Shown: positions 24,794 through 33,133 of the stretch, piece by piece
Layout: each line of letters starts with the position of its first letter
Position numbering within the stretch: the first letter of the stretch is position 1
DNA from: Clostridia bacterium
Lineage (GTDB): Bacteria; Bacillota; Clostridia; Oscillospirales; CAG-272
Direction of reading: 5' to 3'
DNA length: 64,000 nucleotides
Assembly: GCA_017415805.1 (NCBI GenBank)
Contig: JAFQEC010000032.1
Coordinates: forward strand, 1-64,000
Made by a program: the position numbers and the translations under genes
The notes under the pieces: generated by a model
Told to the model about the DNA's origin: nothing
Database searches by the model: none
Seen by the model: the letters and a program-made list of their open reading frames with translations, nothing else

Positions 24794-26428
24794 ATGAAGC
24801 TTGACCGTCGTCTTCGAAATCTCATCATCATTGCCCTGGCACTGATCGCGGTTGTGGTGCTTGCCATCACGCTGCGTGCGGACAGTGCCGACGCAAGCCC
24901 CTATTACGCCACCTTCATGTCGCTGGTGCCCCCCATCATCGCCATCGGCCTTGCGCTGCTCACCAAGGAGGTGTACAGCTCGCTGTTTGTCGGTGTGCTG
25001 GCAGGCGCACTGTTTCACGCCGATTTTAATGTGATCAAGGCGATGGACGCCGTTACCAATGACGGCTTGATCACCGCCATTGCCGACACCGCAGGTATTT
25101 TTGCATTCCTCGTTATTCTTGGTGCTATTGTTATTCTGCTCAATAAGGCAGGCGGCTCCAAGGCGTTTGGAAAGTGGGCACAGACCCACGTCAAAACGCG
25201 CGTGGGCGCAATTCTTGCCACCTTTGTGCTTGGTGTGCTGATCTTTGTGGACGACTATTTCAACTGCCTGACCGTTGGCAGCGTGATGCGCCCCGTGTCG
25301 GATACGCACAAGATCTCGCGCGCAAAGCTCGCCTACATCATTGATGCCACCGCCGCACCCATTTGCATGATCGCCCCCGTTTCCTCTTGGGCGGCCGCCG
25401 TGGTGGACTATGTGGAGGACGGACAGGGACTTTCCTATTTCATCCGTGCCATTCCGTACAATTTCTATTCGCTGCTTACCATCGTGTTTGTGATCGCCAT
25501 CGCCTTGATGGGCTTTGATTACGGCAAGATGGCAAGTGCCGAGCTGGCCGCGCAAGCAGGTGACCTCGGAGCAGAGGAGCATGAGGAGAACACTGAGGAG
25601 CACGGCGAAAACGAGCGTGCCCGCGTGCTGGACCTTGTGCTGCCCATCTGCACGCTGATCGTTTCGTGCGTTTTGGCACTGCTTTACGTGGGTGGGTTCT
25701 TCGCCAAGGACAGCGAATATTATATGAGCCTGACGGGTGCCTTCGGTGATACCGACGCCACCGTGGCACTGCCTTGGGGATCTCTGATTGCACTGATTTT
25801 GATTATCGTGTATCTGATGGCCCGTCGCCTGATCACCTTTAAGACCTCGATGGAAGCGATCCCGAAGGGCTTTATTGCCATGGTCCCCGCGATCCTGATC
25901 CTGACGCTTGCAACCTCTCTCAAGAATGTGACGGGTCTGCTCGGCTCGGATGTGTTTGTTGAGGGCCTGTTGGAAAATGCAGGCGCGCTCAAGCTCTTCC
26001 TGCCTGCGATCATCTTTGTGATCGCGTGCTTCCTTGCTTTTGCAACGGGCACCTCTTGGGGCACGTTCGGTATTCTTATTCCCATCGTGCTTGCCGTTGA
26101 TCTCGGCGCGGAGCTTAGCATCATCGCCATGTCCGCCTGCCTTGCGGGTGCAGTTTGCGGTGACCATTGCTCGCCCATCTCGGATACCACCATTATGGCA
26201 TCCGCGGGCGCACAGTGTAATCACGTGCAGCACGTGTCCACACAGCTGCCCTATGCCATTACTGTGGCGGCGGTTTCCTTCGTTTGCTACATCATCGCGG
26301 GTGTTGCACAGAGCGTGGGACTGTACTGGTGGTTCTCGCTGCCCTTTGGTATGGTTTTGATGGTGGCGACGCTCTTTGGCATTCGCTTTGTGCAGAACAA
26401 GAAACAGGCCTTGCCGGCAGAAAAATAA
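24794..26428 (+). CDS. NhaC-family Na+/H+ antiporter
   Basis: Membrane protein of 544 residues with about 11-12 hydrophobic segments, of the NhaC/IT superfamily that exchanges sodium (or an amine or organic acid) for protons. Family signatures are LIFVDDYFNCLTVGSVMRPVSD, IDATAAPICMIAPVSSWAA, and AVCGDHCSPISDTTIMASAGAQCNH. An acidic loop (EEHEENTEEHGENE) lies near residue 265. The start is the ATG at 24794 with AAGGAGA; longer frames would begin before the promoter. It is transcribed alone. Substrate choice within the family cannot be decided from sequence. Confidence 0.88.
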   Translation: MKLDRRLRNLIIIALALIAVVVLAITLRADSADASPYYATFMSLVPPIIAIGLALLTKEVYSSLFVGVLAGALFHADFNVIKAMDAVTNDGLITAIADTAGIFAFLVILGAIVILLNKAGGSKAFGKWAQTHVKTRVGAILATFVLGVLIFVDDYFNCLTVGSVMRPVSDTHKISRAKLAYIIDATAAPICMIAPVSSWAAAVVDYVEDGQGLSYFIRAIPYNFYSLLTIVFVIAIALMGFDYGKMASAELAAQAGDLGAEEHEENTEEHGENERARVLDLVLPICTLIVSCVLALLYVGGFFAKDSEYYMSLTGAFGDTDATVALPWGSLIALILIIVYLMARRLITFKTSMEAIPKGFIAMVPAILILTLATSLKNVTGLLGSDVFVEGLLENAGALKLFLPAIIFVIACFLAFATGTSWGTFGILIPIVLAVDLGAELSIIAMSACLAGAVCGDHCSPISDTTIMASAGAQCNHVQHVSTQLPYAITVAAVSFVCYIIAGVAQSVGLYWWFSLPFGMVLMVATLFGIRFVQNKKQALPAEK

Positions 26429-26452
26429 ATTTGAAAAAAATGCAAAAACCTA

Positions 26453-26481
26453 TTGCATTTTCCAAGCAGGTGTGATATAAT
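26453..26481 (+). promoter_or_regulatory. Sigma-A promoter for rplS
   Basis: TTGCAT at 26453-26458, 17 bases, TATAAT at 26476-26481. The -35 ends a 16-base element nearly identical to that of the 4363 promoter. About 75 bases of 5' leader precede rplS; an L19-type leader is possible but not recognisable with confidence. Confidence 0.88.
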
Positions 26482-26563
26482 ACCATCTGTGTGTTTACAC
26501 GAAGTATAAGGGTGGTCCGCTGCCAAGCTCTGCATGAACATCCGGATTTTAAGGAGGCCAAAC

Positions 26564-26905
26564 ATGAACTTGATTCAGGCTTTTACAAACGAGCAATTGA
26601 AGGAAGAGGTACCGGTTATTCGCATCGGTGACACCGTGCGCATCCACAACAAGATCGTTGAGGGTACCAAAGAGAGAATTCAGCTTTTCGAGGGCACCGT
26701 TATCGCCAAGCACGGCGGCGGCATCTCCGAGACCTTCACCGTCAGACGCGTTTCTTACGGTGTCGGTGTGGAGAAGACCTTCCCCCTCCATTCGCCCAAC
26801 GTGGCAAAAGTTGATGTCATCCGCGTCGGTAAGGTCCGCCGCGCAAAGCTTTACTACCTGCGTGACCGCGTTGGTAAGGCTTCCAAGGTCAAGGAGAAGA
26901 TCTAA
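26564..26905 (+). CDS. rplS: 50S ribosomal protein L19
   Basis: Large-subunit protein at the 30S-50S interface. The 113 residues show the family pattern [57 protein letters not shown] and [30 protein letters not shown]. The ATG at 26564 after AAGGAGG gives the normal start [14 protein letters not shown]; the frame is open ten codons further without a ribosome-binding site. Here it is a lone gene, not in the usual rpsP-rimM-trmD-rplS cluster. Confidence 0.98.
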   Translation: MNLIQAFTNEQLKEEVPVIRIGDTVRIHNKIVEGTKERIQLFEGTVIAKHGGGISETFTVRRVSYGVGVEKTFPLHSPNVAKVDVIRVGKVRRAKLYYLRDRVGKASKVKEKI

Positions 26906-26914
26906 GACCGTATA

Positions 26915-26945
26915 CAAAAAGCAACCGCTTGGCGGTTGCTTTTTG
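26915..26945. terminator. Bidirectional terminator, rplS side
   Basis: 14-bp stem CAAAAAGCAACCGC / GCGGTTGCTTTTTG with a TTG loop, 9 bases after rplS. Confidence 0.92.
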
Positions 26946-26963
26946 TGTTTCTTGTGCCAAATC

Positions 26964-26995
26964 AAAAAAGAACCGCCCGACGGGCGGTTCTTTTT
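26964..26995. terminator. Bidirectional terminator, pckG side
   Basis: Stem AAAAAGAACCGCCC / GGGCGGTTCTTTTT with a GAC loop. Read on the minus strand it ends pckG; with the previous hairpin it insulates the two convergent genes. Confidence 0.92.
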
Positions 26996-27007
26996 GTCGT
27001 TGTTTGA

Positions 27008-28792
27008 TTAGCCGAGTCTCTTCTCGAGAGCAGCAAGCTCCTCGTACATGGTAGCGGGAACGCGGTCACCAACCTGAGCATAGAACTCCTTGATGTTGGC
27101 AACGTCTGCCTTCCAGGACTCGACGTCCACCGACAGAAGATCCTTGATGGTGTCAAGCGTGACATCCGAAAGACCCTCAATGTTAATGTCCTCGGCCTTG
27201 GGCACGTAGCCGATAGCGGTCTCAACGGCGTCCACCTTGCCCTCGCAGCGAGCCAGGATCCAGAGAAGGACGCGCATATTGTCGCCGAAGCCGGGCCAGA
27301 TGAAGTGGCCTTCGTCATCGGTGCGGAACCAGTTGACGTGGAAGATCATGGGCGGGTTGGGGATCTTCTTGCCCATATCCAGCCAGTGCTTCCAGTAGTC
27401 ACCCATGTTGTAGCCCACGAAGGGACGCATTGCCATGGGGTCGCGGCGGACAACGCCGACAGCGCCTGCGGCTGCTGCGGTGGTCTCGGAGGCCATGATC
27501 GAGCCCACGAACGAGCCGTGCTGCCAGTTGAAGGACTGGTAAACCAGGGGAGCAGTCTTTGCACGGCGGCCGCCGAAGACGATGGCCGACACGGGCACGC
27601 CCTTCAGGCTGTTGAACTCAGGCGAAATGCAGGGGCAGTTCGCAGCCAGAGCCGTAAAGCGGGAGTTGGGATGTGCGCCGCAGGTGGACTTATCCTTCTT
27701 ATCATACTTGGTGCAGTCCCAAGGATTGCCCTTCCAGTCGATGGCGTTACCGGGCTGGGGAGGATTGTTGTCCAGGCCCTCCCACCAGACGGTGTTGTTC
27801 TTGGTGTCGTGCACGACGTTGGTGAAGATGGTGTCGCGCTTGGTGGTTGCCAGTGCGTTGGGGTTGGATTTTTCGTTGGTGCCGGGGGCCACGCCGAAGA
27901 AGCCGTTCTCGGGGTTGACCGCCCAGAGTCTGCCGTCCTCACCCACGCGCAGCCAAGCGATGTCGTCACCGACGCACTCAACCTCGTAGCCCTGCTCGCG
28001 CAGGAACTTCGGGGGGATGAGCATGGCAAGGTTGGTCTTGCCGCAAGCAGAGGGGAATGCAGCGGTGACGTACTTCTTCTCACCGTTGGGGTACTTCACG
28101 CCCAGAATGAGCATGTGCTCGGCCATCCAGCCTTCCTTGCGGCCAAGGTAGGATGCAATACGCAGTGCAAAGCACTTCTTGCCCAGCAGCACGTTTCCGC
28201 CGTAGCCCGAGTTCACGGACATGATCTCGTTGGTCTCGGGGAAGTGGGTGATATAGCGGTTCTCCTCGTCAATGTCAGCGCGTGCGTGCAGACCCTTGAT
28301 ATAGTCTGCGCTGTCGCCGAGCGCCTCAAGCACGTTGGTGCCCACGCGCGTCATGATGAGCATGTTCAGCACGACGTAGATCGAGTCGGTCAGCTCAATG
28401 CCGTACTTGGCAAAGTCCGAGCCGACAACGCCCATGGAGTAGGGGATGACGTACATGGTGCGGCCCTTCATCGAGTTCTTGTAGAGCTTGAACAGCTTTT
28501 CCTTCATCTCGGCAGGAGCCATCCAGTTGTTGATGTTGCCTGCGTCTTCCTTCTTCTCGGTGCAGATGAAGGTGCGGTTTTCCACGCGTGCAACGTCGTT
28601 GACAGCGGTGCGGTGCAGGTAGCAGTTGGGCAGCAGCTCCTGGTTGAGCTTGATAAGCTCACCGGTGGAGCAGGCCTCGGCACGCAGAGCCTCTGCCTGT
28701 GCCTCGGAGCCGTCGATCCAGACGATCTTGTCGGGATTCGTCATAGCGGCCATTTCGTCGATCCAGGACAAAACGTACTTGTTGTTGGTCAT
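27008..28792 (-). CDS. pckG: Phosphoenolpyruvate carboxykinase (GTP)
   Basis: Interconverts oxaloacetate plus GTP with phosphoenolpyruvate plus CO2 and GDP. The 594 residues match the GTP-dependent class: the kinase P-loop FPSACGKTNLAML with the reactive cysteine at 250, the substrate segment MSVNSGYGGN near 191-200, and KGNPWDCTKYDKKDKSTCGAHPNSRFTA. In many anaerobic gut bacteria this enzyme runs in the carboxylating direction to make oxaloacetate for succinate or propionate; direction here is inference. GAGGAG precedes the ATG on the minus strand. The upstream region has a promoter and two palindromes, suggesting regulation. Confidence 0.97.
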   Translation of the reverse strand: MTNNKYVLSWIDEMAAMTNPDKIVWIDGSEAQAEALRAEACSTGELIKLNQELLPNCYLHRTAVNDVARVENRTFICTEKKEDAGNINNWMAPAEMKEKLFKLYKNSMKGRTMYVIPYSMGVVGSDFAKYGIELTDSIYVVLNMLIMTRVGTNVLEALGDSADYIKGLHARADIDEENRYITHFPETNEIMSVNSGYGGNVLLGKKCFALRIASYLGRKEGWMAEHMLILGVKYPNGEKKYVTAAFPSACGKTNLAMLIPPKFLREQGYEVECVGDDIAWLRVGEDGRLWAVNPENGFFGVAPGTNEKSNPNALATTKRDTIFTNVVHDTKNNTVWWEGLDNNPPQPGNAIDWKGNPWDCTKYDKKDKSTCGAHPNSRFTALAANCPCISPEFNSLKGVPVSAIVFGGRRAKTAPLVYQSFNWQHGSFVGSIMASETTAAAAGAVGVVRRDPMAMRPFVGYNMGDYWKHWLDMGKKIPNPPMIFHVNWFRTDDEGHFIWPGFGDNMRVLLWILARCEGKVDAVETAIGYVPKAEDINIEGLSDVTLDTIKDLLSVDVESWKADVANIKEFYAQVGDRVPATMYEELAALEKRLG

Positions 28793-28816
28793 AGTTTTTT
28801 CTCCTCTTGTATTTGG

Positions 28817-28831
28817 GATGGTACTACCATC
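28817..28831. promoter_or_regulatory. Palindrome near the pckG transcription start
   Basis: Perfect GATGGTA-C-TACCATC, 7-bp arms, lying just downstream of the predicted pckG start of transcription. A short hairpin or an operator are both possible. Confidence 0.5.
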
Positions 28832-28845
28832 GTTTCCCAGTATAG

Positions 28846-28874
28846 ATTTTACTACACTTTTGCAAGATTTTCAA
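28846..28874 (-). promoter_or_regulatory. Predicted sigma-A promoter for pckG
   Basis: On the minus strand TTGAAA (plus 28869-28874), 17 bases, TAAAAT (plus 28846-28851). An alternative -10, TATACT, lies a few bases downstream with a 15-base spacer to TTGCAA. Confidence 0.7.
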
Positions 28875-28890
28875 CAGAAACTTGCAAAAG
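28857..28890. promoter_or_regulatory. 10-bp inverted repeat flanking the pckG -35 region
   Basis: CTTTTGCAAG (28857-28866) and its exact reverse complement CTTGCAAAAG (28881-28890), 14 bases apart, bracket the -35 hexamer. This is the arrangement of an operator for a dimeric repressor. The regulator is not identifiable. Confidence 0.6.
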
Positions 28891-28944
28891 TTACACTTTG
28901 TTAACATGTAAACGCGCACACGGGAAAATTTATGACAGCTTGCA

Positions 28945-30519
28945 CTATTTTTTTGCCGTTTGCGCCTGTGCAATTTGCTCCTTTGTGGGGAAAAGCGAGC
29001 GCAAAAGCCATGTGGCATCACTTTTTCCAAAGGTTCCCGTAAGTGCAAGAAGCAGAACGTACAGTGCGGCAAGGAGCAGAATGTGCAGTGTCAGCGAAAG
29101 TCCGCCGCTGTGTACGGCGAAGGGAAGCAAACGGTGCAAAAGGGTTAGGATACAGGAGGCACCGATCACCGCGGCAAGCGGACGAACCAAAAGCGTAAAG
29201 ATACGGGGGCGATAGCGGCTGATGCGCAGCAGGCGCGCGATGCTGAGGGCTGCATTCAGAATCTCGGTAATGTAAATGGTGATCAAATACCCCCAAATTC
29301 CAAAGCACGGCACCAACAGCCAGACCGCGACCACCGAAACGAAGGCGTCCAGAATGTTCACGTTCATCGAGTAGACCTGCTCTCCCATGCCCTTGAGCAT
29401 GGCGTCCGTGGCAGTATCCAGATACATCACGGGAATCAGCGGCGCCAGCGCGCGGATAAAGGCCGCAACCTCAGAGCTGTCATAAAGCACCTGCCCAAGC
29501 TCCCCCGAAAGGCAGAGCATCGCACCCGCCACACCGATCGAAAAGAGGAATGTCATTTGGTAAACGCGCCCTGCAATATAGCGGATCTCCACCTCGTTTC
29601 CTGCCGCCTGCTGCTCGGTCACCTCGGGAATGAGAAGTGCGGAAAATGACGAGAGAATGGCGGCGGGATAGAGCACCACGGGCAGCGCCATGCTGTGCAG
29701 CGATCCGTAGGATGCCAATGCGGCCGAGCTGCCTGCTCCAAAGGCTATAAGCCCTCGTGGGATTAAAATATGTTCTATTGCAAGTAAACCTGACCGCGCA
29801 TATGCGCTGATCGCCACGGGCATTGCCACCGCCGCCACACGGATGGGACCGCTGTATTTTGCAGTGCCGACATGGCGAAAATGCCGTTTGTCCGCCACGT
29901 ACAAAACAAGGTTGAGCACCAAGGAAACCGATTCGGAAACCGCACCGCCCAGCAGAATGGCGAGCATACAGCCCTCAACGGTTTTGGGCGCGACCGCGAC
30001 GAGCAGATAGCCCGTGAGCGAGATCTTGATTGCCTGCTCCGCCACCTGTGCGATCGCGTTTTTCCAGGCACGGCGCACGGCGGTGAAATAGCCGTTTAGA
30101 ACCGAGGTCAGCGCGATCGGAAGGAGCGTGAAGGAGAGCAGCCGCAACGCACGCACCGTCCGCACATCGTGCAGAAGAAGGCGGCCGATAGGGGCGGAAA
30201 GGCCAAACAAAAGGATCGATGAAAGCGTGCCGAAAAAGAGGGCGTAGGAGAGGCACGCCAAAAGACACCGACGGTTTTCCGCGCCTCCGCTTCGCTCCAG
30301 TCGCTCGGCCACGGTACGCACGGTGGCGAGGTGGATGCCCGAGGTCGCCAGCGTGGTTGCAAAGCCGTACACGCTTCCCACCAGTGAAAGCAAGCCCATC
30401 GCCTCTGCGCCCACACGGTTAGAGACATAGACGTTGAAGCTCACCGAGACGGTGCGCATCAAAAGCGCGACCGCCGTGAGCAGCAGCGCGTTCAAAAAAT
30501 ACTGACGTTTGGTTTTCAT
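28945..30519 (-). CDS. SpoVB-like polysaccharide/lipid flippase family membrane protein
   Basis: Integral membrane protein of 524 residues with about 14 hydrophobic segments, of the MOP superfamily close to SpoVB/MurJ-type proteins. The N-terminus QYFLNALLLTAVALLMRTVSVSFNVYVSNRVGAEAMGLL and the motif GIHLATVRTVAERL resemble SpoVB of Clostridia. SpoVB-like proteins act in lipid II or cell-wall precursor handling, including in species that do not sporulate, so the gene does not prove sporulation. The gene is transcribed on the minus strand with AGGTGAAG before the ATG and has no clear terminator before pckG. Confidence 0.83.
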   Translation of the reverse strand: MKTKRQYFLNALLLTAVALLMRTVSVSFNVYVSNRVGAEAMGLLSLVGSVYGFATTLATSGIHLATVRTVAERLERSGGAENRRCLLACLSYALFFGTLSSILLFGLSAPIGRLLLHDVRTVRALRLLSFTLLPIALTSVLNGYFTAVRRAWKNAIAQVAEQAIKISLTGYLLVAVAPKTVEGCMLAILLGGAVSESVSLVLNLVLYVADKRHFRHVGTAKYSGPIRVAAVAMPVAISAYARSGLLAIEHILIPRGLIAFGAGSSAALASYGSLHSMALPVVLYPAAILSSFSALLIPEVTEQQAAGNEVEIRYIAGRVYQMTFLFSIGVAGAMLCLSGELGQVLYDSSEVAAFIRALAPLIPVMYLDTATDAMLKGMGEQVYSMNVNILDAFVSVVAVWLLVPCFGIWGYLITIYITEILNAALSIARLLRISRYRPRIFTLLVRPLAAVIGASCILTLLHRLLPFAVHSGGLSLTLHILLLAALYVLLLALTGTFGKSDATWLLRSLFPTKEQIAQAQTAKK

Positions 30520-30545
30520 AGCTTCACCTCGTGTTCATTCTATTC

Positions 30546-30573
30546 GCCGCGCGTGTAAGATAGACCGCGCGGC
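30546..30573. repeat. Inverted repeat between divergent genes
   Basis: GCCGCGCG (30546-30553) and CGCGCGGC (30566-30573) with 12 bases between, located between the SpoVB-like gene start and the next gene's -35. Possible shared operator or 5' leader hairpin. Confidence 0.4.
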
Positions 30574-30576
30574 CTC

Positions 30577-30605
30577 TTTACAAATTTTTTGAATTATGCT
30601 ATACT
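30577..30605 (+). promoter_or_regulatory. Sigma-A promoter for the cytidylate-kinase-like gene
   Basis: TTTACA at 30577-30582, 17 bases, TATACT at 30600-30605. Confidence 0.82.
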
Positions 30606-30672
30606 GAAATCAAGGCCGCACTCATATGCTTTTTGCAAAAAGGCGGCTCAGTTCCCGGAAGGAGAGGCAACA

Positions 30673-31317
30673 ATGGCGAAAACGGTAGCAATCACCATCG
30701 GCAGACAGTACGGAAGCGGAGGTCACGACATCGGCTTGCGCGTGGGCGAGCTTCTCGGCTTCAAGGTCTATGACAAGGAGCTGATCGGATTGGCGGCGGA
30801 AAAAAGCGGCGTAAACCCCGATTATCTGCGCCGCGTGGACGAGAAGGCCACAAACAGTCTGCTCTATACACTGGCGCTTGGCGGCTCGCTGTACCGTGCA
30901 CGGCACCTTGGCGTGGACGTGCCGATCAACGACCAGCTGTTTATCACGCAGACCGAGATCATCAAGAAGGCGGCAGAGGAGGAGTCCTGCATTTTCATCG
31001 GCCGCTGTGCCGATTACGTGCTGCGCAACCATCCGGGGCGCTTGAGCTTCTTTATTTACGCTGATATCAAGGCGCGCGCAAGCCGTATCGCCCAGCGTTA
31101 CGCCATCACCCACGAGGAGGCGATAGGCCGCATCAATAAGACCGATAAGCGGCGCATCGGCTATTATAACTATTACACAGGAAAAAAGTGGGGGAAATTT
31201 GACAATTACCATCTCTCCATTGATAGCTCGTTGCTTGGCGTAGAGGGCACGGCGCAGGCCATCGCTGACATTGTGCGTGTCTATTTATCCGAGAGCGAGG
31301 AGGATAAAAAGCTCTGA
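30673..31317 (+). CDS. Cytidylate kinase-like family protein
   Basis: P-loop kinase of 214 residues related to cytidylate kinase, the family often found as an extra copy in Clostridia. The N-terminal ITIGRQYGSGGHDIGLRVGE carries a GxxGSGG-type loop rather than the GxxGxGKS of true Cmk, followed by YDKELIGLAAEKSG and the lid ADIKARASRIAQRYAITHEEA. The ATG at 30673 follows GGAGAGG; the longer frame has no ribosome-binding site and would start at the promoter. The true substrate (CMP or another small molecule) is not established for this subgroup. Confidence 0.85.
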   Translation: MAKTVAITIGRQYGSGGHDIGLRVGELLGFKVYDKELIGLAAEKSGVNPDYLRRVDEKATNSLLYTLALGGSLYRARHLGVDVPINDQLFITQTEIIKKAAEEESCIFIGRCADYVLRNHPGRLSFFIYADIKARASRIAQRYAITHEEAIGRINKTDKRRIGYYNYYTGKKWGKFDNYHLSIDSSLLGVEGTAQAIADIVRVYLSESEEDKKL

Positions 31318-31353
31318 ACAAAACGGCACGATTTGTCAAGCGACAAAAAACTC

Positions 31354-31382
31354 TTGACAAGAATGCGGCAGCGGACTATGAT
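31354..31382 (+). promoter_or_regulatory. Sigma-A promoter for rubredoxin
   Basis: TTGACA at 31354-31359, 17 bases, TATGAT at 31377-31382. Confidence 0.9.
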
Positions 31383-31418
31383 ATATAGTGCAAACCACAA
31401 CACAGGAGGCTTTTACCC

Positions 31419-31601
31419 ATGGCTGTTTATGTCTGCGCATTGTGTGGATATGAGTACGACCCCAAAAACGGAGATCCCGAAAACGGGATTGAGGAAGGTA
31501 CGGAATTTGAGGACCTGCCCGAAGGTTTCGAGTGCCCGCTTTGCGGCGCATCGAAAGAGGATTTTGAACGTCAAAACAGCGAGAGCGAAGACGAGGAATA
31601 A
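31419..31601 (+). CDS. Rubredoxin-like protein
   Basis: Small iron protein of 60 residues that carries single electrons, commonly to superoxide reductase, rubrerythrin or oxygen-detoxifying enzymes in anaerobes. Four ligands are in two CxxC pairs, Cys6/Cys9 ([10 protein letters not shown]) and Cys39/Cys42 ([13 protein letters not shown]), the normal rubredoxin spacing. The tail is acidic (SESEDEE). AGGAGG precedes the ATG. It has its own strong promoter and terminator, with no partner gene nearby. Confidence 0.94.
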   Translation: MAVYVCALCGYEYDPKNGDPENGIEEGTEFEDLPEGFECPLCGASKEDFERQNSESEDEE

Positions 31602-31641
31602 AGCAAGCAGGCGGTGCCGTTGGGTACCGCCTGCTTGCTTT
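31600..31641 (+). terminator. Terminator after rubredoxin
   Basis: A 16-bp perfect stem AAAGCAAGCAGGCGGT / ACCGCCTGCTTGCTTT that overlaps the stop codon. The T-run is short (TTTAT), but the stem is the longest perfect one in the window. Confidence 0.8.
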
Positions 31642-31674
31642 ATCCATTTTTTGTGCATATTTGTATAAAAAAGG

Positions 31675-31703
31675 TTGACTTTTCTTATATAAGAAGTTAT
31701 AAT
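31675..31703 (+). promoter_or_regulatory. Sigma-A promoter of the nusB-recN operon, with palindromic spacer
   Basis: TTGACT at 31675-31680, 17 bases, TATAAT at 31698-31703. The spacer holds a perfect 14-base palindrome TTCTTATATAAGAA at 31682-31695, ideally placed for a repressor. Confidence 0.9.
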
Positions 31704-31746
31704 ATTAAATATCAAATTAAACTCTCACAGCGAAGGGAAGAATGTT

Positions 31747-32166
31747 ATGGCAATCAACAGAAGAGAAGCACGTGAGGCGGTTTTTGAGCTGCTGTTCGAG
31801 ACCGAGTTTCGCAAGGAGGAGGGGGCGGAGTCCATTTATGCCGCCGCCGTGGAAAACCGCGAGATCGCAGAGGACGATTATATCCGCAGCGCTTATTTCG
31901 GCGTGCTGTCACATCTTGAGGAAATCGATGCGCGCATCAACCGCCATTCCAACGGCTGGAAGACCTCGCGCATTTCGCGCGTGTCACGCTCGATCATTCG
32001 CCTTTGCGTGTATGAAATGCTGTACTGTGCCGATATTCCCGAGAGTGTTTCGCTCAACGAGGCGGTCGAGCTTTGCAAGAAGTTTGACGAGGAAAAGGCG
32101 CGCCCCTTCCTCAACGGCGTACTCAACGGCATCAAAAACGAGATCGTAGGCGAGCGAAATGGCTGA
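31747..32166 (+). CDS. nusB: Transcription antitermination factor NusB
   Basis: All-helical RNA-binding protein that with NusE binds boxA of rRNA transcripts and prevents early termination. The 139 residues start MAINRREAREAVFELLFETEF and include SRVSRSIIRLCVYEMLY and SVSLNEAVELCKKFDEEKARPFLNGVLNGI, all family signatures. GAAGGGAAG lies upstream of the ATG. First gene of a ten-gene run; its stop overlaps the next gene by eight bases. Confidence 0.96.
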   Translation: MAINRREAREAVFELLFETEFRKEEGAESIYAAAVENREIAEDDYIRSAYFGVLSHLEEIDARINRHSNGWKTSRISRVSRSIIRLCVYEMLYCADIPESVSLNEAVELCKKFDEEKARPFLNGVLNGIKNEIVGERNG

Positions 32167-33115
32167 GGCCTGCTATATCGGGATCGACACCAGCAATTAT
32201 ACCACCTCGGTCGCACTGGTAAGTGCGAAGGGCGAGATCCTTGCCAATCTCAAGCGGCCGCTTCCCGTGCGATCGGGCGAGTGCGGTCTGCGGCAAAGCG
32301 ACGCGGTCTTTGCGCATGTGCGCAATCTGCCCGTGCTGATGCAGGAGCTGGAGACACTTCTTGCAGGGCGCACGCCCTGTGCCATCGGCGTATCAGCCAA
32401 GCCGCGCGACGCCGAGGATTCCTATATGCCCTGCTTTCTCGCGGGCGTTGCGGCGGCTGAGGCCATGGCAGCGGGATTGCACGTGCCACTCCTGCGCTTC
32501 TCGCACCAAAACGGACACCTGATGGCCGCACTGCACGGCGCAGGTGCGAGCGAAGCACTGTTCGGTCGGCCCTTCGGCGCCTTTCACGTTTCGGGCGGCA
32601 CCACAGAGCTTTTGTACGTTCGCCCGCGCGGCCTTGATTTTTCGGTGGAGAAGGTCGGCGGAACGGCCGATCTCAATGCGGGGCAGGCTGTCGATCGCAT
32701 CGGCGTGATGCTGGGGCTGGATTTCCCGTGCGGCCCTGCGCTGGAGCTGCTGGCGGGCGAGAACACGGCACGTGTGCCGAAGCCGCGTGTTTCGGTGAAA
32801 GGCATGAATTGCAATCTCTCGGGATTGGAAAACCTTGCGCGTGCACTGCTGGAAAAAAGCGGCGATCGCGCGCTGAGCGCCGCTTATACACTGGATTTTA
32901 TCGCACAGACCCTTGGCACTATGGCAGAGAATTTTCGCGCGGAGCACGGCCCCTTGCCGCTGCTGTTTGCAGGCGGCGTGATGAGCAACCGCCGCATCAC
33001 CGCCGCGCTCGCCGCGCGCTTGCCCGAGGTCTTCTTTGCGCCCCCTGCCTATTCCGCCGATAATGCGGTAGGTGTGGCGCTGCTGTGCCGTGCACGGCAT
33101 ATGGCGGAAAATTAA
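32159..33115 (+). CDS. TsaD/Kae1-like (peptidase M22 family) protein
   Basis: ASKHA-fold protein of 318 residues, a paralogue of TsaD, the t6A-modification enzyme. It keeps the HxxxH metal motif as HQNGH (His116, His120), the IGIDTSNYTTSVALV phosphate strand at 7-21, FHVSGGTTELLYV and FAGGVMSNRRI. Sequence is too divergent and the context wrong for it to be the main tsaD. Many Clostridia carry this gene between nusB and xseA, in the place of folD of Bacillus. It overlaps nusB, so it is translationally coupled. Function is not established; Sua5 (t6A step 1) is encoded elsewhere in the window. Confidence 0.85.
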   Translation: MAEACYIGIDTSNYTTSVALVSAKGEILANLKRPLPVRSGECGLRQSDAVFAHVRNLPVLMQELETLLAGRTPCAIGVSAKPRDAEDSYMPCFLAGVAAAEAMAAGLHVPLLRFSHQNGHLMAALHGAGASEALFGRPFGAFHVSGGTTELLYVRPRGLDFSVEKVGGTADLNAGQAVDRIGVMLGLDFPCGPALELLAGENTARVPKPRVSVKGMNCNLSGLENLARALLEKSGDRALSAAYTLDFIAQTLGTMAENFRAEHGPLPLLFAGGVMSNRRITAALAARLPEVFFAPPAYSADNAVGVALLCRARHMAEN

Positions 33116-33133
33116 GCACGAAAGGAGAAGCGT

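Noticed and set aside
26507-26520. T-box-like string GGGTGGTCCGC in the rplS leader
   Set aside because: Differs from the GGTGGNACCGCG core, there is no specifier stem or terminator, and rplS is not a T-box target.
27305-29215. Open frame of 636 codons on the plus strand
   Set aside because: Antisense to pckG, crosses its promoter, and reads as low-complexity Val/His/Gly sequence. A shadow frame.
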